Shown: positions 35,042 through 47,595, numbered from the stretch's first letter. The stretch: 64,000 nt of DNA from Lojkania enalia (GCA_010094045.1 ML986627.1:179186-243185), one strand, 5' to 3'. Program-made: numbers and translations. Notes: generated by a model from the letters alone, not told the origin.

Positions 35042-36512
35042 CTAGGCAGGCTGCTGGAAGGTAGATCCAATAGGACCAAACTTGATGTTGGAGTAGATGA
35101 CGGTGGCGTCGGGAGAGTTAGCCTCAACGTCCTCAGGCTTTCCAGAGTCGGTCGGGCAGGTACCACGGGCAACGCCGGGAACGCTGGGATCCTTGTCGGT
35201 GGGATAGGTGGAGTCGAGCCAGAGCATGTTGACCGCGTGGTCATCCCATAGGGACATAACAAGAACGTGGCCCTTGGCAAGGGATGCACCCATTTGCTTC
35301 AATCCGCCCTTGTCGGCGAAGGAGGAGGTGTCACCAAATGCCTGCTTCTGCGCAGCACACCAGCTGTCAGTGATGGAGTTGCCGCTAACGCCGTCAATGG
35401 TAGACTCGGTGTTCTTGAAGACTTTGCCTCCCTGAACATAGAAACGCTTGATCTCTTGCAAATCAGAGCCAGAGCCGATAAATTGAGTGACAACGGTCAT
35501 CTTCTTGTTTGTGTCAAGGGTCATTCCAGGGCCGTAGAAGTCCTGAACTCCCATGCGGTAGCTCTGTGACCCCATTAGTTCGGGGGAAAGGACTAAAATT
35601 GACAATGCATTCTTACGTTGAAATCACATCCATCTTTATCGCAGACACCACCATAGCGGTTATCGCCATCACCGCAGGCAGTGCCCTCACACTTAACCAA
35701 GCCCAGGTCCTGGCATGGGTGAGGAGTGTAAGCCGTAGCTATCGAGTTGGCCTCCCAGATATCCATCTCCGCGCAGCAGGCACCATATTTACCCGATCCA
35801 GCATTCTTGTCGTTGTCCGATGGCTGCCAGCCTTCCGAGTTAGCAGCGCCGTCAATCCATTTGATGTCGTGTGGGCACTGGGAATCGCAATAGCCTGGTA
35901 AATCTTAGAGACTAAGGCGCCGAATAGAAGGTCACATGACTTACCAGTTCCATACTTAGCACCGGCTTGGTTATTGCCCTTGCCCATGCCGCCATCCGCT
36001 GCCATCTCAACAAAGTACAAAGCACCATTCAAACCACAGGGAAGCTTGGACACGTCAACATCAAACGTGAACTCCTTGCCAACAAGGTTGAACATTTGGT
36101 ATTTGCTATCCGACTCCATAAGATAGGTTCGGGAACCGATATTAGTGGAGTAGGATCCCTTGGTGACGAACTTCAAGGTCAGAGCGTCACCGCTGGTGGA
36201 GATACCATAAGTGCCGGAGTAATCGGCGCCATCGATAGCACAGTTCTTTGCGCAAGAGGCGCCATCTTTGCACGTAGTGGAGTTCCAGGCGTTGTCGGTG
36301 TAGCAGTTGGTATATCCACTGGTGACATGCGTCCATCGCCAGTTAGAATCGAGAGTGACGGAACCACTCTTGGTTGAGCAGCTGTTCCCACCTGTTCCTG
36401 TACAGGTCTTCCAGGACATTTTCGGGTGGGTTTCGGTCTGCTCCTTTCCGACCTGCTGGGCGCTGCTGGCCCCGAAAAGAGAGAGTGTGGCAAGTGCAAG
36501 TGCCTTGTACAT
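35042..36512 (-). CDS. Cellobiohydrolase, glycoside hydrolase family 7 (secreted, no CBM)
   Basis: Three exons 36512-35945, 35894-35617, 35563-35042; introns 50 and 53 bp; 455 residues. Signal peptide [18 protein letters not shown], then mature [16 protein letters not shown], the typical GH7 N-terminus. The catalytic E-x-D-x-x-E motif is present in [12 protein letters not shown], encoded in exon 2. The loops [27 protein letters not shown] and the C-terminal [11 protein letters not shown] mark a cellobiohydrolase rather than an endoglucanase. It cuts cellobiose from the reducing ends of cellulose. The protein ends right after the catalytic domain with no linker and no CBM1, so it lacks a cellulose-binding module. 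Many cysteines fit the disulphide pattern of the family. Confidence 0.97.
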
Positions 36513-36575
36513 GGTGACTGAGCGAAGAACGATTTGTTAGATAGTAGAATAATCGCAGACATTCGGCGAGCTTAC

Positions 36576-36584
36576 CTTTATATA
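36576..36584 (-). promoter_or_regulatory. TATA box of the GH7 gene
   Basis: TATATAAAG on the minus strand lies about 65 bases before the ATG at 36512, a normal place for a fungal TATA element given a short leader. Confidence 0.5.
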
Positions 36585-39500
36585 CACAAGCTTCCTTTGG
36601 TATTTTTTTGTTTTTTTTTGGGCTGTCTAGGGTTATTTCGTGGCCAAGTGGTGCAGGTCCACTCGTTATCGTCGTCTAAAGTCATTGCCACCAATGTCAA
36701 GAGCGCCACGGCTCGTCGGGAAATCTGGGCGAGGAAGATCGTGAAAGTGCAATGAATAATAGATGAGGTCTTCCACTGTGGAGAGAAACTGGGGTAAATG
36801 CGGAGATCTGTGCGGCACTATGCCAAGACACTTCTTATAGAAGAAACTGGTTGTAACATGGCGGCTTTGGAGGGATTATCGATTGACCTTGATACAGTCA
36901 TCTGGCTAAAGTGCCCTAGTATGGAAGACTACTTGAGGCAATCAATCACTGGCAACATATTGCTGAGGTTCCTATCTCTTGGGTCCGTCCAGTTTACATT
37001 ACAGCCCCAAACACAGTGAATGTAAGGCCACAGTCCATCCCAATACCGCATATCACCACGCCAAGTCTAGAGATCCGTCTCTCTCGAAGAAAGATATCAC
37101 ATTTCTCAACAGAATCTAAGGGTATGACCAACCAACGCCATTTTTGATTTAGTATTCCACTTCTTGTACTACTAATCGAGTGCCGATGTATACTCGATTC
37201 CCTAGTGGTGTTTCACATCCCGGTACATTTATATGAATGCAGCTTGGCTGAGCCTCAAGGAAAATTCCAGAACATATGTTTAACCAAACTAGGAAGGCGA
37301 ATTAGACTAGGAATGGGCAACATCTTCGCCCAAGACCCAGGAGTGTGGGTGCAGCCGATGTTAATTCGAGTCGCTTCTTCTGAACTTATCGCTCACTTCC
37401 TTAGATTTCGTTATCTCCTCCATCCTAGTGACAAAGGTTCAGTGGAGTTTATACGTCTTATGCTGGTCATTATGGTCCCGTTGGCTTTGCAATACCAGTG
37501 CGTATCTTTCTCGCCCCTGAATTTGAAACCCTTAATCTAACCGAAGAAACAAATGACCGATATATAAATGACGATGCAATAGATCCACATCCGGCGAGCA
37601 CCTACTGCTTTGTATTGATGGTGATGATATAGCTGTGGATCGCGGTTGATTCTTCATCCTTTGTTGCAGCATGAGGTCTGCCGGAGCAGACGGGAACGTT
37701 TCCTAAAGGAAGGCACGTGCAACCCCCATAACGTAAACGCCCGAGTCTTAAGATCGTCATTAAGTGGCTTTGCACTGAAACTTCGGGTTTAGAAATCTGC
37801 GTCTCAGTTTTCCCATGGGTAGGTCTGGATGCATGTAAAGTTAGCACCATTGTGTTAGCAGAACCTTCTTGCCCACGTAACTCAAGGTCTTAGCTTCGAC
37901 CCGTAAGGTCATAGAAAGATTTCACCGCATCGTTGAAAAGACCATCCAACCCGCGCCGTGAAATCTTCGCTCATGTCCATTTTCTTGGATTTGCGTGCGG
38001 ATCTCCAAAGTTGCTTGAGTGCAGGGCGAAAGATGTTGAAGTGCCTCGGAAGACGTGATTGGACATGACCTTGCTCGGCGAATTCAGGCTAAGTCGCGCC
38101 ATCATGCAAGCAATATAGAATTCTCCGTTTTCGCATGAGGCTGACACCGAGGCAACGGCAATGAACGGGTTTTTAATGGTCGAATGGACAGAACCCAGGT
38201 TTGGGTATCCACTCATGCTGGTCGGACGAATGGGGGGACTTGTGCTGAGCCTCGACAGGGATCGATATACAGCCGCAATATCGGCTTAACCCATAGGGAT
38301 GTCAGAGATTTGTCGTAGAGAATATATGGAGCCAAGAAGGAAAACGATGTCGTCAAAGGTGAGGCAATTGTACGTACTGATAAGCCTCCGCGCCGAATGT
38401 GTACGCCTGCCTCCATCTTAGAGTGCTCCGACTTTTCCCTTCTGCATCTCATCTCTCAATTGAGGTACACCATTTTATTCAGGGGTTAATGACCTTGGAT
38501 ATTCGGAAGAGATGTATCTGTTAGACGAGAGAAAATTCAATAAGGGCGTTTGAACTGCAGGATTTATCATGATCCTAACGCGGTGGACGCCTTCTAGTCA
38601 TTTGACGACTACACTTCTGAAGCTAGGATGCTGCTAGGTATAAGCCAATGGCCAACCTACATGCCATGTTGAGGTTTTCATTGCATTTATTGCTGTGTAG
38701 CACGCCGAGGTATGCTGACGAAGTTATCGCGACAAACAGGCTCCGAAAAAGAAATGTCAATATCGAATATGTAGATCAATCTAGAGCGCTCCAATCGATG
38801 AGAGGATATTATTGCGAAGTAACTTCGTCATCATTTAGATACGGAGAGAATTTAGGGAGGTCAGGCGGCGAGGGAGGACATCGGGAAGATGGTTATCTTG
38901 AAAACCTCGCCAATCCTAAATAGGACAAGCCTTTCACGCATCCCCTCAAGCATAGGACCTGCAGGTAATCGACCGAGGGCTCATTGATAACGCATTCACC
39001 AAATACCAGTATGTACAAATTCTACAAAGTCGTGTTAAAATATCAAGAACTGCCACGTAAATTAGAGCGGCACTTTCAAATATCACCTCTACGAAGGTTA
39101 GAATAAGCTCACCTAACCTTGCGCAACAGACTTCTTGGTGCAATTTGGCTTGTCCCCGAAATTGCATTCACCGAGAAATCCGTTAACAGTCAAGTCCAGC
39201 TCGGCATCCCTTTGAAGCTGCTGCCAGCTTCCCTTATGCCATTTCGTTCCGCATTCGCTTTGGCGTTCGGGATATTCGGAGCTATCTATAAAGAGCTCCT
39301 AGCTAGAAGGATGTTCTGCTCCTCTCAAACCGCAATCTCATAGGATAGTTAAGTTGGAAACAACGCGAAAGCTGGCATTTAGTGCTTTATAACGCTGCCT
39401 AACTTTGCCCCTCTATCTATTATAATGTACACTAAATAGACGGGAGATGTCTACGTTCATGTACTGTGCCGCTCATATCCGGAGATTTCTTTCCCGTAAG

Positions 39501-39656
39501 AGCCGCGATCGAGATGGAACCTACTCGGCCTTTCCCTGATTCTCCAAATATTCAAGAGGTTCCTCTACGGGGGTGAATACTTTCATTTCTCCGCTTATTC
39601 CTCGCACGCTTCCCTCAAACCCTGTTTATACTCCCCATCTCCCCCCCAACCATTTC
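36585..39656. other. Gene-poor region
   Basis: About 3 kb with short frames on both strands and no recognisable domain. The right promoter-proximal 300 bp presumably regulate GH7. Confidence 0.4.
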
Positions 39657-40022
39657 TTAAGGCATATTCGAATATCTTTGATATTTTTCCTTCTCGCCTC
39701 CAGTGTATGCGGTCGCAATGTCGTCGTCTTGAATCCCAGATTCGATCGTCGCTGAGTCTTTCCTTTCTTTTCCGTTCTTCTTGACCCTTTCCCAACATTT
39801 CCAGCATGGGAACATGCTCCAATAGTCCCTGAATTCAGTTTCACATATTGATTTCTTGTTTTCGATAACGGCAATTTTTCCGAACAGACACCGCTGAGTA
39901 ATCTTTTCGAACGTGACGATGAAAGGCCAGGAGTGCGAGTCAAGGCCGTAAGGTGATACAATGGCACCTGTGAAGGGCTCGAAACAGCCGCAGGCCCATT
40001 GAAGGACTGTAAGATGGCACAT
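39657..40022 (-). CDS. Hypothetical 121-residue cysteine-containing protein
   Basis: An intronless frame with a true ATG stands alone in a gene-poor stretch. It starts MCHLTVLQWACGCFEPFTG, has a hydrophobic middle (SHSWPFIVTFEKI) and later a CWKCW motif, then a charged Lys/Glu/Asp tail. No signal peptide or known domain. Codon use looks coding-like, with a balanced third position in an AT-rich neighbourhood. It could be a small orphan protein or a fragment of an older gene. I do not recognise it. Confidence 0.4.
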   Translation of the reverse strand: MCHLTVLQWACGCFEPFTGAIVSPYGLDSHSWPFIVTFEKITQRCLFGKIAVIENKKSICETEFRDYWSMFPCWKCWERVKKNGKERKDSATIESGIQDDDIATAYTGGEKEKYQRYSNMP

Positions 40023-40884
40023 TATAGCTTTGGAAACTATCCGAAATTAAATTCGAGGCAGGTTGATGAGCTGTTGATGTAAACATCCGGTAGATGCGGA
40101 TTCGATCTTTCGGTATCGACGGTCAATGTTAATGCAGTATGATGTAGTGACGACGGGCTGCTGGTGGGAGACTTTTAAATTATCCTACGGTGGCAGCTTG
40201 CGTTCTTGTCCCTTCTCCCTTCGCGGTTCCACGTTTGCAAGCTATGGTTTTCCCAACACCTTAGCGACTCCCGACGAAGACCATGGTAGTAACATGCCGT
40301 CCATACGAATTCAACCTTGGATAATTTTGGCCCTTAAATAGCGGGCCATGCGTTTAAAAAAGGCATTTCAGTGAGTAGTGGCCTCTGTACTTAGAAGGAA
40401 ACTCATCAAGGAAGGTATGCATGATCGATTATCCTCACTTAAAATTTGCTGGCACTCCTTATTTCAGCAAAAATATCCACCAAATTTACCTAGTTTATGT
40501 GCAAAGAGCAGTGATTTAGAGACCTAAACTTAATAAATTGGCTGGTTCACCTATAATGGGGTCATTCGTCTCAACTATTCGCAAACAGGTAGCTACTTGT
40601 TAACGCGAGGACGTGGACTGATAGGAACAGGGAAAAGGGCGTTTAGTCCTTTCGAGTAAAGGGAATTGGTAGAACGGACGAAGATATGTAGCGCGGTCTA
40701 TTTGGATGCAAGGCTTGGTGTGCGATACTTGCTAGGGGGAAAGGAACCGGATAGTCGTACACATGGTCTATGGAGACCTGCAACCGGAGCGCGTAACGTT
40801 AGGTTCTAATCAATATGTAAAATATATTCCTTTTCCAAATTACACTACAGTCCTGACAGTGGTGAATGACTGCATAACCAACAT
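40023..40884. other. Intergenic, nothing recognised
   Basis: About 860 bp, no protein-like frame. Confidence 0.4.
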
Positions 40885-41010
40885 GTGTATTTGGCCAGCT
40901 AATTAGCTAGTCTTGTATCGTATCTCCAATCATTAACTAGCTAATTGGCTATTTAACGACTAACAGATGGGACATATCGGACTGTCAATTACTAGCGAAT
41001 CAGGAACTTT
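40885..41010. repeat. Copy B of a short dispersed AT-rich repeat (MITE-like)
   Basis: Related to 31655-31782 in direct orientation. Internally, AGCTAATTAGCTAGT near the left is matched in inverse by ACTAGCTAATTGGCT further right, giving a fold-back structure. The block GGGACATATCGGAC lies right of centre. Confidence 0.6.
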
Positions 41011-41145
41011 TTGGAGTGTAATTGATTAACCGATTGAACCGTAGCGTTAGAGACTAGGAATCACATGATATTTGCCAACAAACCCTCTTTTCTAATATCT
41101 TCATATATCCCACCTCTACGTTTTCATCTAGTTTTTTTTAAAGGG

Positions 41146-41338
41146 TTTTTTTTTTTTTTTTTTTTTTTCTCATATGAAGAAGTTTTATTTCAGTGTTAAG
41201 TCCACTAGCAAAACTATTAGTATCCTAGTATATACTCTTCACATTGCCTTCCTCGCTCCCTATAATTGCCGATAAACTCTTACTAGTACCTTCACAACAC
41301 CAAAATATCACAATTACCTACGCCTATAACAAATTATG

Positions 41339-41369
<31 letters not shown>
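41146..41369. repeat. Inverted homopolymer pair: T23 and A31 about 170 bp apart
   Basis: A run of 23 T (41146-41168) and a run of 31 A (41339-41369) flank an AT-rich spacer. On one strand they could pair into a hairpin. The pair lies about 300 bp beyond the 3' end of the GH15 gene. Confidence 0.85.
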
Positions 41370-41374
<5 letters not shown>

Positions 41375-41667
41375 GTAATACAATCACAACTCTAATTCCT
41401 CTCCTATTCCAACCAATCTCTACAAGGAATAAAAAAACTCAGCGCTAAAATAATGAAAATTCCTGCAATGCCCGATGCATCCATGCAATGCCCAAATCTA
41501 ACCAAACCAAAAACGAGGGTATCCAATCCGTCATAAATTCATGACTCATAACTCCACTCAGCCCTAGTCCTCAAAGCCCGCACCTAACAACCCCTCTTTT
41601 ATAAAACTCTATACCCACCACCGAACGACTAATCCACATCGTTCCATCCACACAGCCACCCACACAA

Positions 41668-43287
41668 TCAAAGCCCCTTCCTCGCCCGAATAGCTTGCAA
41701 AAACGCACCATAGCTCCAGGTCAAATCGTTAGCTCCGCGCTCGTACCCAGTGACCCTATCAAACTGTTCGCTAAGCGACCCTTTCGCATCAGTATGGATC
41801 TTGATGACCTCTATGAACTCGTCACCGATGCTCCTCAGGCGGTCGATAATGCTATGGAAAATGGTGTCAGAGGGGCCATACGTTTCATCAACTTCAGGCT
41901 GCAGAGACGAGGATGAGAGCAAAGCTTCATAGAAGGGTAGGCCGGTGGCTGTGATTGTGAGGTTGGATGAGGATGTCAGTTCTGAAGCGGTGCGGTATAG
42001 AACTTCGGCCGCACTGGCAGTGCATAAGAACCACGGATTTCCACCCCGTTGGTCAGTGCCGTAGCCGTCATACACGTCTTCTGGATAGCGACCAATTCCT
42101 ACGCCTTCCAGCACAGTTTCGTCATCTTCTGAGGATGGAGCGGCATTAATGGGGAAACGGGTCCGTTGATCTTGAACAAGAGCTAGTAAGGAAACGAGGA
42201 CCTCATCGGAGTATGGGGAATATATTGGTGCGTGGTCCGCATACAAGGAGGGGTAGCCATGGAGCGAGCCGAGGAGAAGTGCGCAGTCTAGGCCGCCGCG
42301 ATGGCTATTTAGAGTCTCAATGAGATGACCTCTCCTGGCATCCCAGAATAGTTGCAAAAACTTCTTAAGCAGAGTAGCTTGCTTTGAATACCACTCCGCA
42401 GCTCCAGTGTCGTTGAAAGCAAGCGCTAAATCAGCACCTTCACGCAGAGCCCTTAGTTGCACCATTGCAGTGAAGAAATGTAGTCCATCAACTTCCTCCC
42501 AGAGATCAAAACCGGTCTGGTTCCAGTAATGTGATACGTACTCCAGGTCCGCCTTTATGATGCTATGAGAAGGCATCGACGCGTCGTACAGAGGTTTGAA
42601 CCAGCTATCTGCGCCATCGCTCGTCCACATGTACGGATGCGACGCATTGTACGCACGAAGGTATTCCATCAAGGTTATAGCACGTAACGCAGGCCCATCT
42701 CGCTGTGGACGGCCCCATGAGCCGACAAAAGGCGAGCCGTCAGCCTCAAACTTCGGTTCACCGAGGCCGGAAAGATCGTCGAACGAGCCGGAAGGGTTCT
42801 TAGTATGTTGAATTCTGTATTGGAGGCGGGCATAGTCATCGAGGATGTCGGAGAGGTTGGCGGAAAGCTGGGAGGACGGGTCGTCGGCGTAGAGGTTTAC
42901 GAGGGTCGATGTGGTAATTGCTGCGTCTCGAACCCCTGAAACATGAGTTTAGTTTTCAAGGCTAAATTCTTTGTACTAGGGGAGGGGGGGGCACGCACAC
43001 TGGTAGAAGTAATTCGGGTGTTGCCTCGACGGGCTCGCAATCACACTACCCTTAACCGCATCCCTCACATTCCGTCCGCCAGGCGCCACATTTGCCAATA
43101 GATTGTCTAGAGCAATGCTTTCTTCCCGCTGTATCCAGGCATCTAGTGGATTCTGCAGCGGCTTTTGGGCATCCTGTGCATTTTCGGCTCCGAGGAAGTT
43201 TGGCAGCGAATGGAGCGGCGGGATAGAGAAAGCGACGGCGTAGAGGGCAACATATGCCACTAATACAAATGGTACCAGCAAAGCCAT
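41668..43287 (-). CDS. Glucoamylase, glycoside hydrolase family 15 (secreted, no starch-binding domain)
   Basis: Two exons 43287-42999 and 42935-41668, 63 bp intron with a GTGCGT donor, phase T+GG restoring the Trp of YQWVRDAA; 518 residues. Start at MALLVPFVLVAYVALYAVAF, a signal peptide. GH15 hallmarks: GLGEPKF, FVGSWGRPQRDGPALRA, the catalytic acid in DLWEEVDGLHFF, GGNPWFLCTA and the catalytic base region GYERGANDLTWSY. It releases glucose from the non-reducing ends of starch and related glucans. The chain ends shortly after the catalytic (alpha/alpha)6 barrel; there is no linker and no CBM20, unlike the large Aspergillus form. Confidence 0.96.
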
Positions 43288-44107
43288 AGGTACGGCCAGA
43301 CAGCTCAAGGAAGTAGATAATACAGTAGACGAGAAACGAGTATCGTCACATCTAGTGCGTACAGAAGTGTAAGATTGGGCCAAAGTGAACAGAGTGTGAT
43401 TTCATACAAGTCTCAGAGCCGGTAACATCATCTCGCACCGGTCATCATGGTCATACTCCGGCCCCCCGGACCTCGGTCTCTCATCCTCAGCTGCGTCGAT
43501 TTGCGAACTTGGAAGTGGCACATGGTCACCGAGATTTGTCGCGATCCAGTAAGAAGGCGGGGGGCGATGTTCGGAGGCTGTTTGTAGACATGATGTGGAC
43601 GAGTGACGCGAAAAAGTGCCACCCGCGGACCCGAGACCTCGTCACGAGACACGTTGCCCCAATCAGCGCTCCGCGTCATAGGCACTATTGCAGGTACCCC
43701 GCCACGTCACACCAGATCTGGGGAAAGGAGCTGCAGGAACTGGCCCAAAAGCCGCATGACGGAAGCCTAGAATTTCAACTGTCGTATATTCGAATTGGAT
43801 CTGAAGAAGCGTCTATTGTATCAAAATAGCTATCGGGACGAGGAACAAAATGCAGATTCGACCGAGAATGCCGTCCCTACCAATATCATCCATGGATGTC
43901 TACTGTACAGCGCAAAAACCGCGAGTCGCAAAGACGAGTGAGGGTATCCTGCCCAAATAGACATGCGCGGTGAAAGCATGCAAAACCCATATACGCCCAT
44001 ATATGCTACCGAGAAAGAACCCAGAACTAGACTATTAGATGTCCGCCCCCTGGCAGAAAATGCAGAACAAGTACCTGATGAGACCGCAAGCAACAAGAGA
44101 TACAAAC
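43288..44107. other. Intergenic region upstream of GH15, downstream of the TRP-like channel
   Basis: About 800 bp; the overlapping short frames here are not protein-like. Confidence 0.4.
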
Positions 44108-47100
44108 CTACACACTAGAGCCCATCCTCTGCTCCCCTACATCTTTCTTTGCCTGCTTCTTCTTCCCTTTCCCCTTCTCCTTCGTTTTCGCATATTCGCT
44201 GGGTGGCGTGCGAATGCCCCTGCTAACAGCTCGGCTGGGAACACCGTCTTCGCTACCCCTCTTCAACCCTTTAACCTCCTTCAGCACATCCCTGAACCCT
44301 TCTTCCAAAGTGGTCATCCGAGCCAACATGATCCTACTCATTCTATTTGACTCTTCGTCGCTGCCTTGCTGGGCTCTCATCCTTGCAGCTATTTCCAGCT
44401 GAGTAGTGAAAGATGCTGGTAAGGCTCCTAGATTTCCAAAATCAGGTGCATGCCTATTGTCACCGAGATCAGATGCCAAATCTAGAGCCTGTGCGCTGAA
44501 AGAGGGAAACCGTCTGCGCTGATCCAAGGCCAAGAAACCTCCAATATTCGATCCCGTTGGATTAACATCTCGTGGAGGTAGGATGGAACGGGGTTTAATT
44601 ACTGCAGCGCTAGGCAAACCAGGACGTTTTGGTGTGCGGTGACCGTCTCCCATGATACGGCCCGGAGTGGCCGTGCCACTACGGGTGCTCGGACGGGTTG
44701 GTCGAATAGGCGATGTGGAACGGGACGGTTGCTCCATCATATCCTTGTTTGGGCTGAAAAGAACAGTATTACTTGATAAATTACGACTATGGCCGGGCTT
44801 TTGACGAGGCTGGATTTTACTAGGCGAAGCCTCGCGGCCATGTAGGAACCCGTTCGTGGACGGAGAGCTACCCAATACAGGGCTACGTGCTGGCGTGAGG
44901 GCTGGAGTCCGCCCAGGAGTACGCGGTTTAACCGTCATCGGAGTGCGGAAATATTCATCTTCTGAAGTCTCGTCATCACCGTGAAGTCTGTTTTCCTTGT
45001 CCGATACTCTCCTAGTCCCTTCAGTAACGGTTTTAGGGCTCCCTCTATCGTCCTCATCATTAGTCAACAACTCATCGTCTCCATCCGCGTCTGTCTGCTG
45101 ACGCAAGTCGTCCATGCTCATGTTGGGCTCGTCTTCCTCGGTAATGGGCAGATCAAAGGATATAGCGTTGTCATCTGGATCTGAAGCAATAGTCCTCGTA
45201 GTGGCTAAAGGATGTCTACGTCCGCGTTGAACGAGCCCTGCTGTCTTGCTACGCCGGAGAGTAGGCCTAGAGCGTGTCTCCAATCGGTCGAGTGTCGATC
45301 GAGTGTCCTCCTGCGGCGGGAAGGCATCGCCCTCGTTGCCCATGCCCTTCATCCAGTCTGTAACCACATTACCAGAATTTCGTCTCCCAGGCAGCCGACC
45401 GGTTGGTCTCAGATGCGAGGGCCCGCGGAACGGCCGCCGGAACACTTCATCGAGCGCACGATCTTTGTGGAACGTTGTGATTGAGGGCTCGCGGAGGCGA
45501 GTTCCTGGGCTGAACATATCGGTGGGGCCGCGAAGACTAAACGCCGGAACAGGCCCCTGGTGTTGTGCCCGACCGCGCTGTTCAACCAAGTCTGTTGGAC
45601 CGTATGCGAAATTGGATAACAGCACTCGTTCGTACAGAAAGATTGAAAATAATATGGGGATATGTGTGATTTTGATCAGCAAGCGATTCATGCGCACAAA
45701 TCGCCGGAATCCTACAAAATATTTCAAAGGGATCAAAACCCATCCCAATATGTTGGTTGGTGGGATATACGAGAACAGTGCATCGGACTTGACCATCGAA
45801 ATAGTGTTCACCGCAAAGAGGAATTGGTGCTCCTCGTTTGCGTTCTGGACGATAGCCATGAAGGAATTGGTCAAGACTGTGATTAGAATCGTGACGATTA
45901 AGAAGTGGCAAATGAATAGGAAAAGCGTCAATAGGGTCTTGCCTAAGATGTTGTACTCGTCCCAGATTTCCCAAGCTGCTGGTGTGAAGCCCATAAGCAT
46001 CTGAAATAAGGCATATATAGCACCTGGAGCACTGAGATCCTTCTTAAATGAGAGGGTAAAAGCCACGAGGAATCCGCTGCAGCTAATGATGATCAGCACC
46101 AAGATTGCGACCAAGTCCATGGCCATCATGCGGAAGGCAATTAGTAACTGCGAAAAATAGCGGTAGTGGTCAAGGGCTGAAAACAGGCGGGGAAACAACA
46201 GAACGGCCGTAGACCCGAGAACATCGTAGGCCATTTGGGCAACAGAGTGCCTGCTCACATCCGGGGCAAGTATGCCATACAGGCGGAGGACATAATAAAC
46301 CATGAACATCATGAGGATGCCAAGATCAAAGGCATTCCATACGCTCATTATATAGAGCCCAAAGCCTTGCTCTGAGAAGCCTACAATTTCGTCAAGCATA
46401 TATCCGGCGCTCCAGCACCAGAACAGCACTTCGAGGGCCGTAATATCGTCGGATTTCTCCGACAGGACGGCCAGGAATAAGCCTAGCATGATGCCAAATG
46501 AAAGAGTCGAGAATAGGTTGCGATAACGAGGAACTCGAAGCCGAGATAGCTTGAACAACGACGCCTCATGGGGGTCGTAAAGAGTTACTGTACGTCGAAC
46601 CGACGACTCAGGTGGAGTTGAGTGCCCTTGTTTCGGAGACTGTTTCTGTTGAGATGGACCGCGTCCCGGAGAAACTTCAGCGCTTAGTGTATTATAATGC
46701 CGACCGTGTAGCGAACTGGGGTTCCGATGCAGGCTATCTGCTATTGAGTGGAACACTATGGTCCCAGCCCAGATAGCTTCAAGCTGCTGGACGACGAGAG
46801 GGTGGGCGAGGAACTTCTTGGCCTGAGCACGGATGGCTATTTCTAGGGTCGATATGCGTGCAGAGCGGGGGCTTGGCCTGGGGGTATTTGTTCCGCCGGC
46901 AGTTGGTAGGGCCATGCCTTGGAGGGGATCGAAGTCGTAGGACAGAGCGTCGATCAGCTCCCGGGTGGAGAACTCCTTGAGCAGCCTCATCGCAAGCAGT
47001 TCGCAGATCAGGGCTCTAGACTTGCTCACGCCAACATTTCCAGGATGCGCCTCGCCCTCTTTGCGGAATTGTAGACAGTTCGATAGCAGGCAGTAGAGGG

Positions 47101-47595
47101 TGCCCCGCGAGAAATGCTCGGCGTGGATCTGCTGCTGGATTGGCTTGACGAGGAACTGGGAGACTTGCGGCGAGCGCAGCTGGTCCCAGGATAGAGTGGT
47201 CTCGCATCGCTGTACGACGATTATGCGTATGGCATGGGTGGTGTTGTAGATGGGAAGGCGATCTGAGAAAGCAAAACTCGTTAGCAGGACGACGTAAACA
47301 AACATTGGGACATGGATAGAACTGCGTAGATACCTAGGAATTCAGAAAAGACGGGCAGCAGTGGCCCGTCTCGCCGACCATCATCATCATCCTCGTCTTC
47401 CCCATCGTACTGGCCTATGTCCTCCGGGTACTCGTCGTTGGCTTCCGATGCGCTGTTGTTGTTGTTGTTGTTGTCGTCGTCGTCGTCGTCGTCGTCGTCC
47501 TCATGGTGGCGATTGCGGTACCTGTGCAAGGCAGCGAGAAGCGGCGTGCGCTCCGACCAGGGGCCCTTTTGCCGGCGCAGCAAAGATGCAAACAT
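44108..47595 (-). CDS. yvc1: Yvc1/TRP-type cation channel of the vacuole
   Basis: Two exons 47595-47334 and 47262-44108, 71 bp intron (branch TGCTAAC), phase G+AT; 1,138 residues. Residues 1-87: start MFASLLRRQKGPWSERTPLL, then an Asp9-Asn6 run from a GAC/AAC microsatellite. Residues 88-300 are the cytoplasmic linker-helix domain conserved in Yvc1 (ALICELLAMRLLKEFSTREL, FLAHPLVVQQLEAIW). Six membrane helices span about 370-600; the pore region is near YALFQMLMGFTPAAW and the last helix is TLFLFICHFLIVTILITVLT, followed by NSFMAIVQNANEEHQFLFA. The tail of more than 400 residues is disordered, rich in Arg, Ser, Pro. Yeast Yvc1, 675 residues, releases vacuolar Ca2+ under osmotic shock; the long tail is a filamentous-fungus feature. 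It is head to head with pyrABCN. Confidence 0.92.
47458..47502. repeat. Trinucleotide microsatellite coding poly-Asn/poly-Asp in the channel gene
   Basis: GTT/TTG repeats followed by GTC repeats on the plus strand, read on the minus strand as GAC and AAC codons. They lie inside exon 1 of the Yvc1-like gene and keep frame. Confidence 0.85.

Noticed and set aside
45246..46004. 252-codon plus-strand open frame
   Set aside because: Antisense shadow of the Yvc1-like channel; the minus strand has clear membrane helices and conserved motifs.
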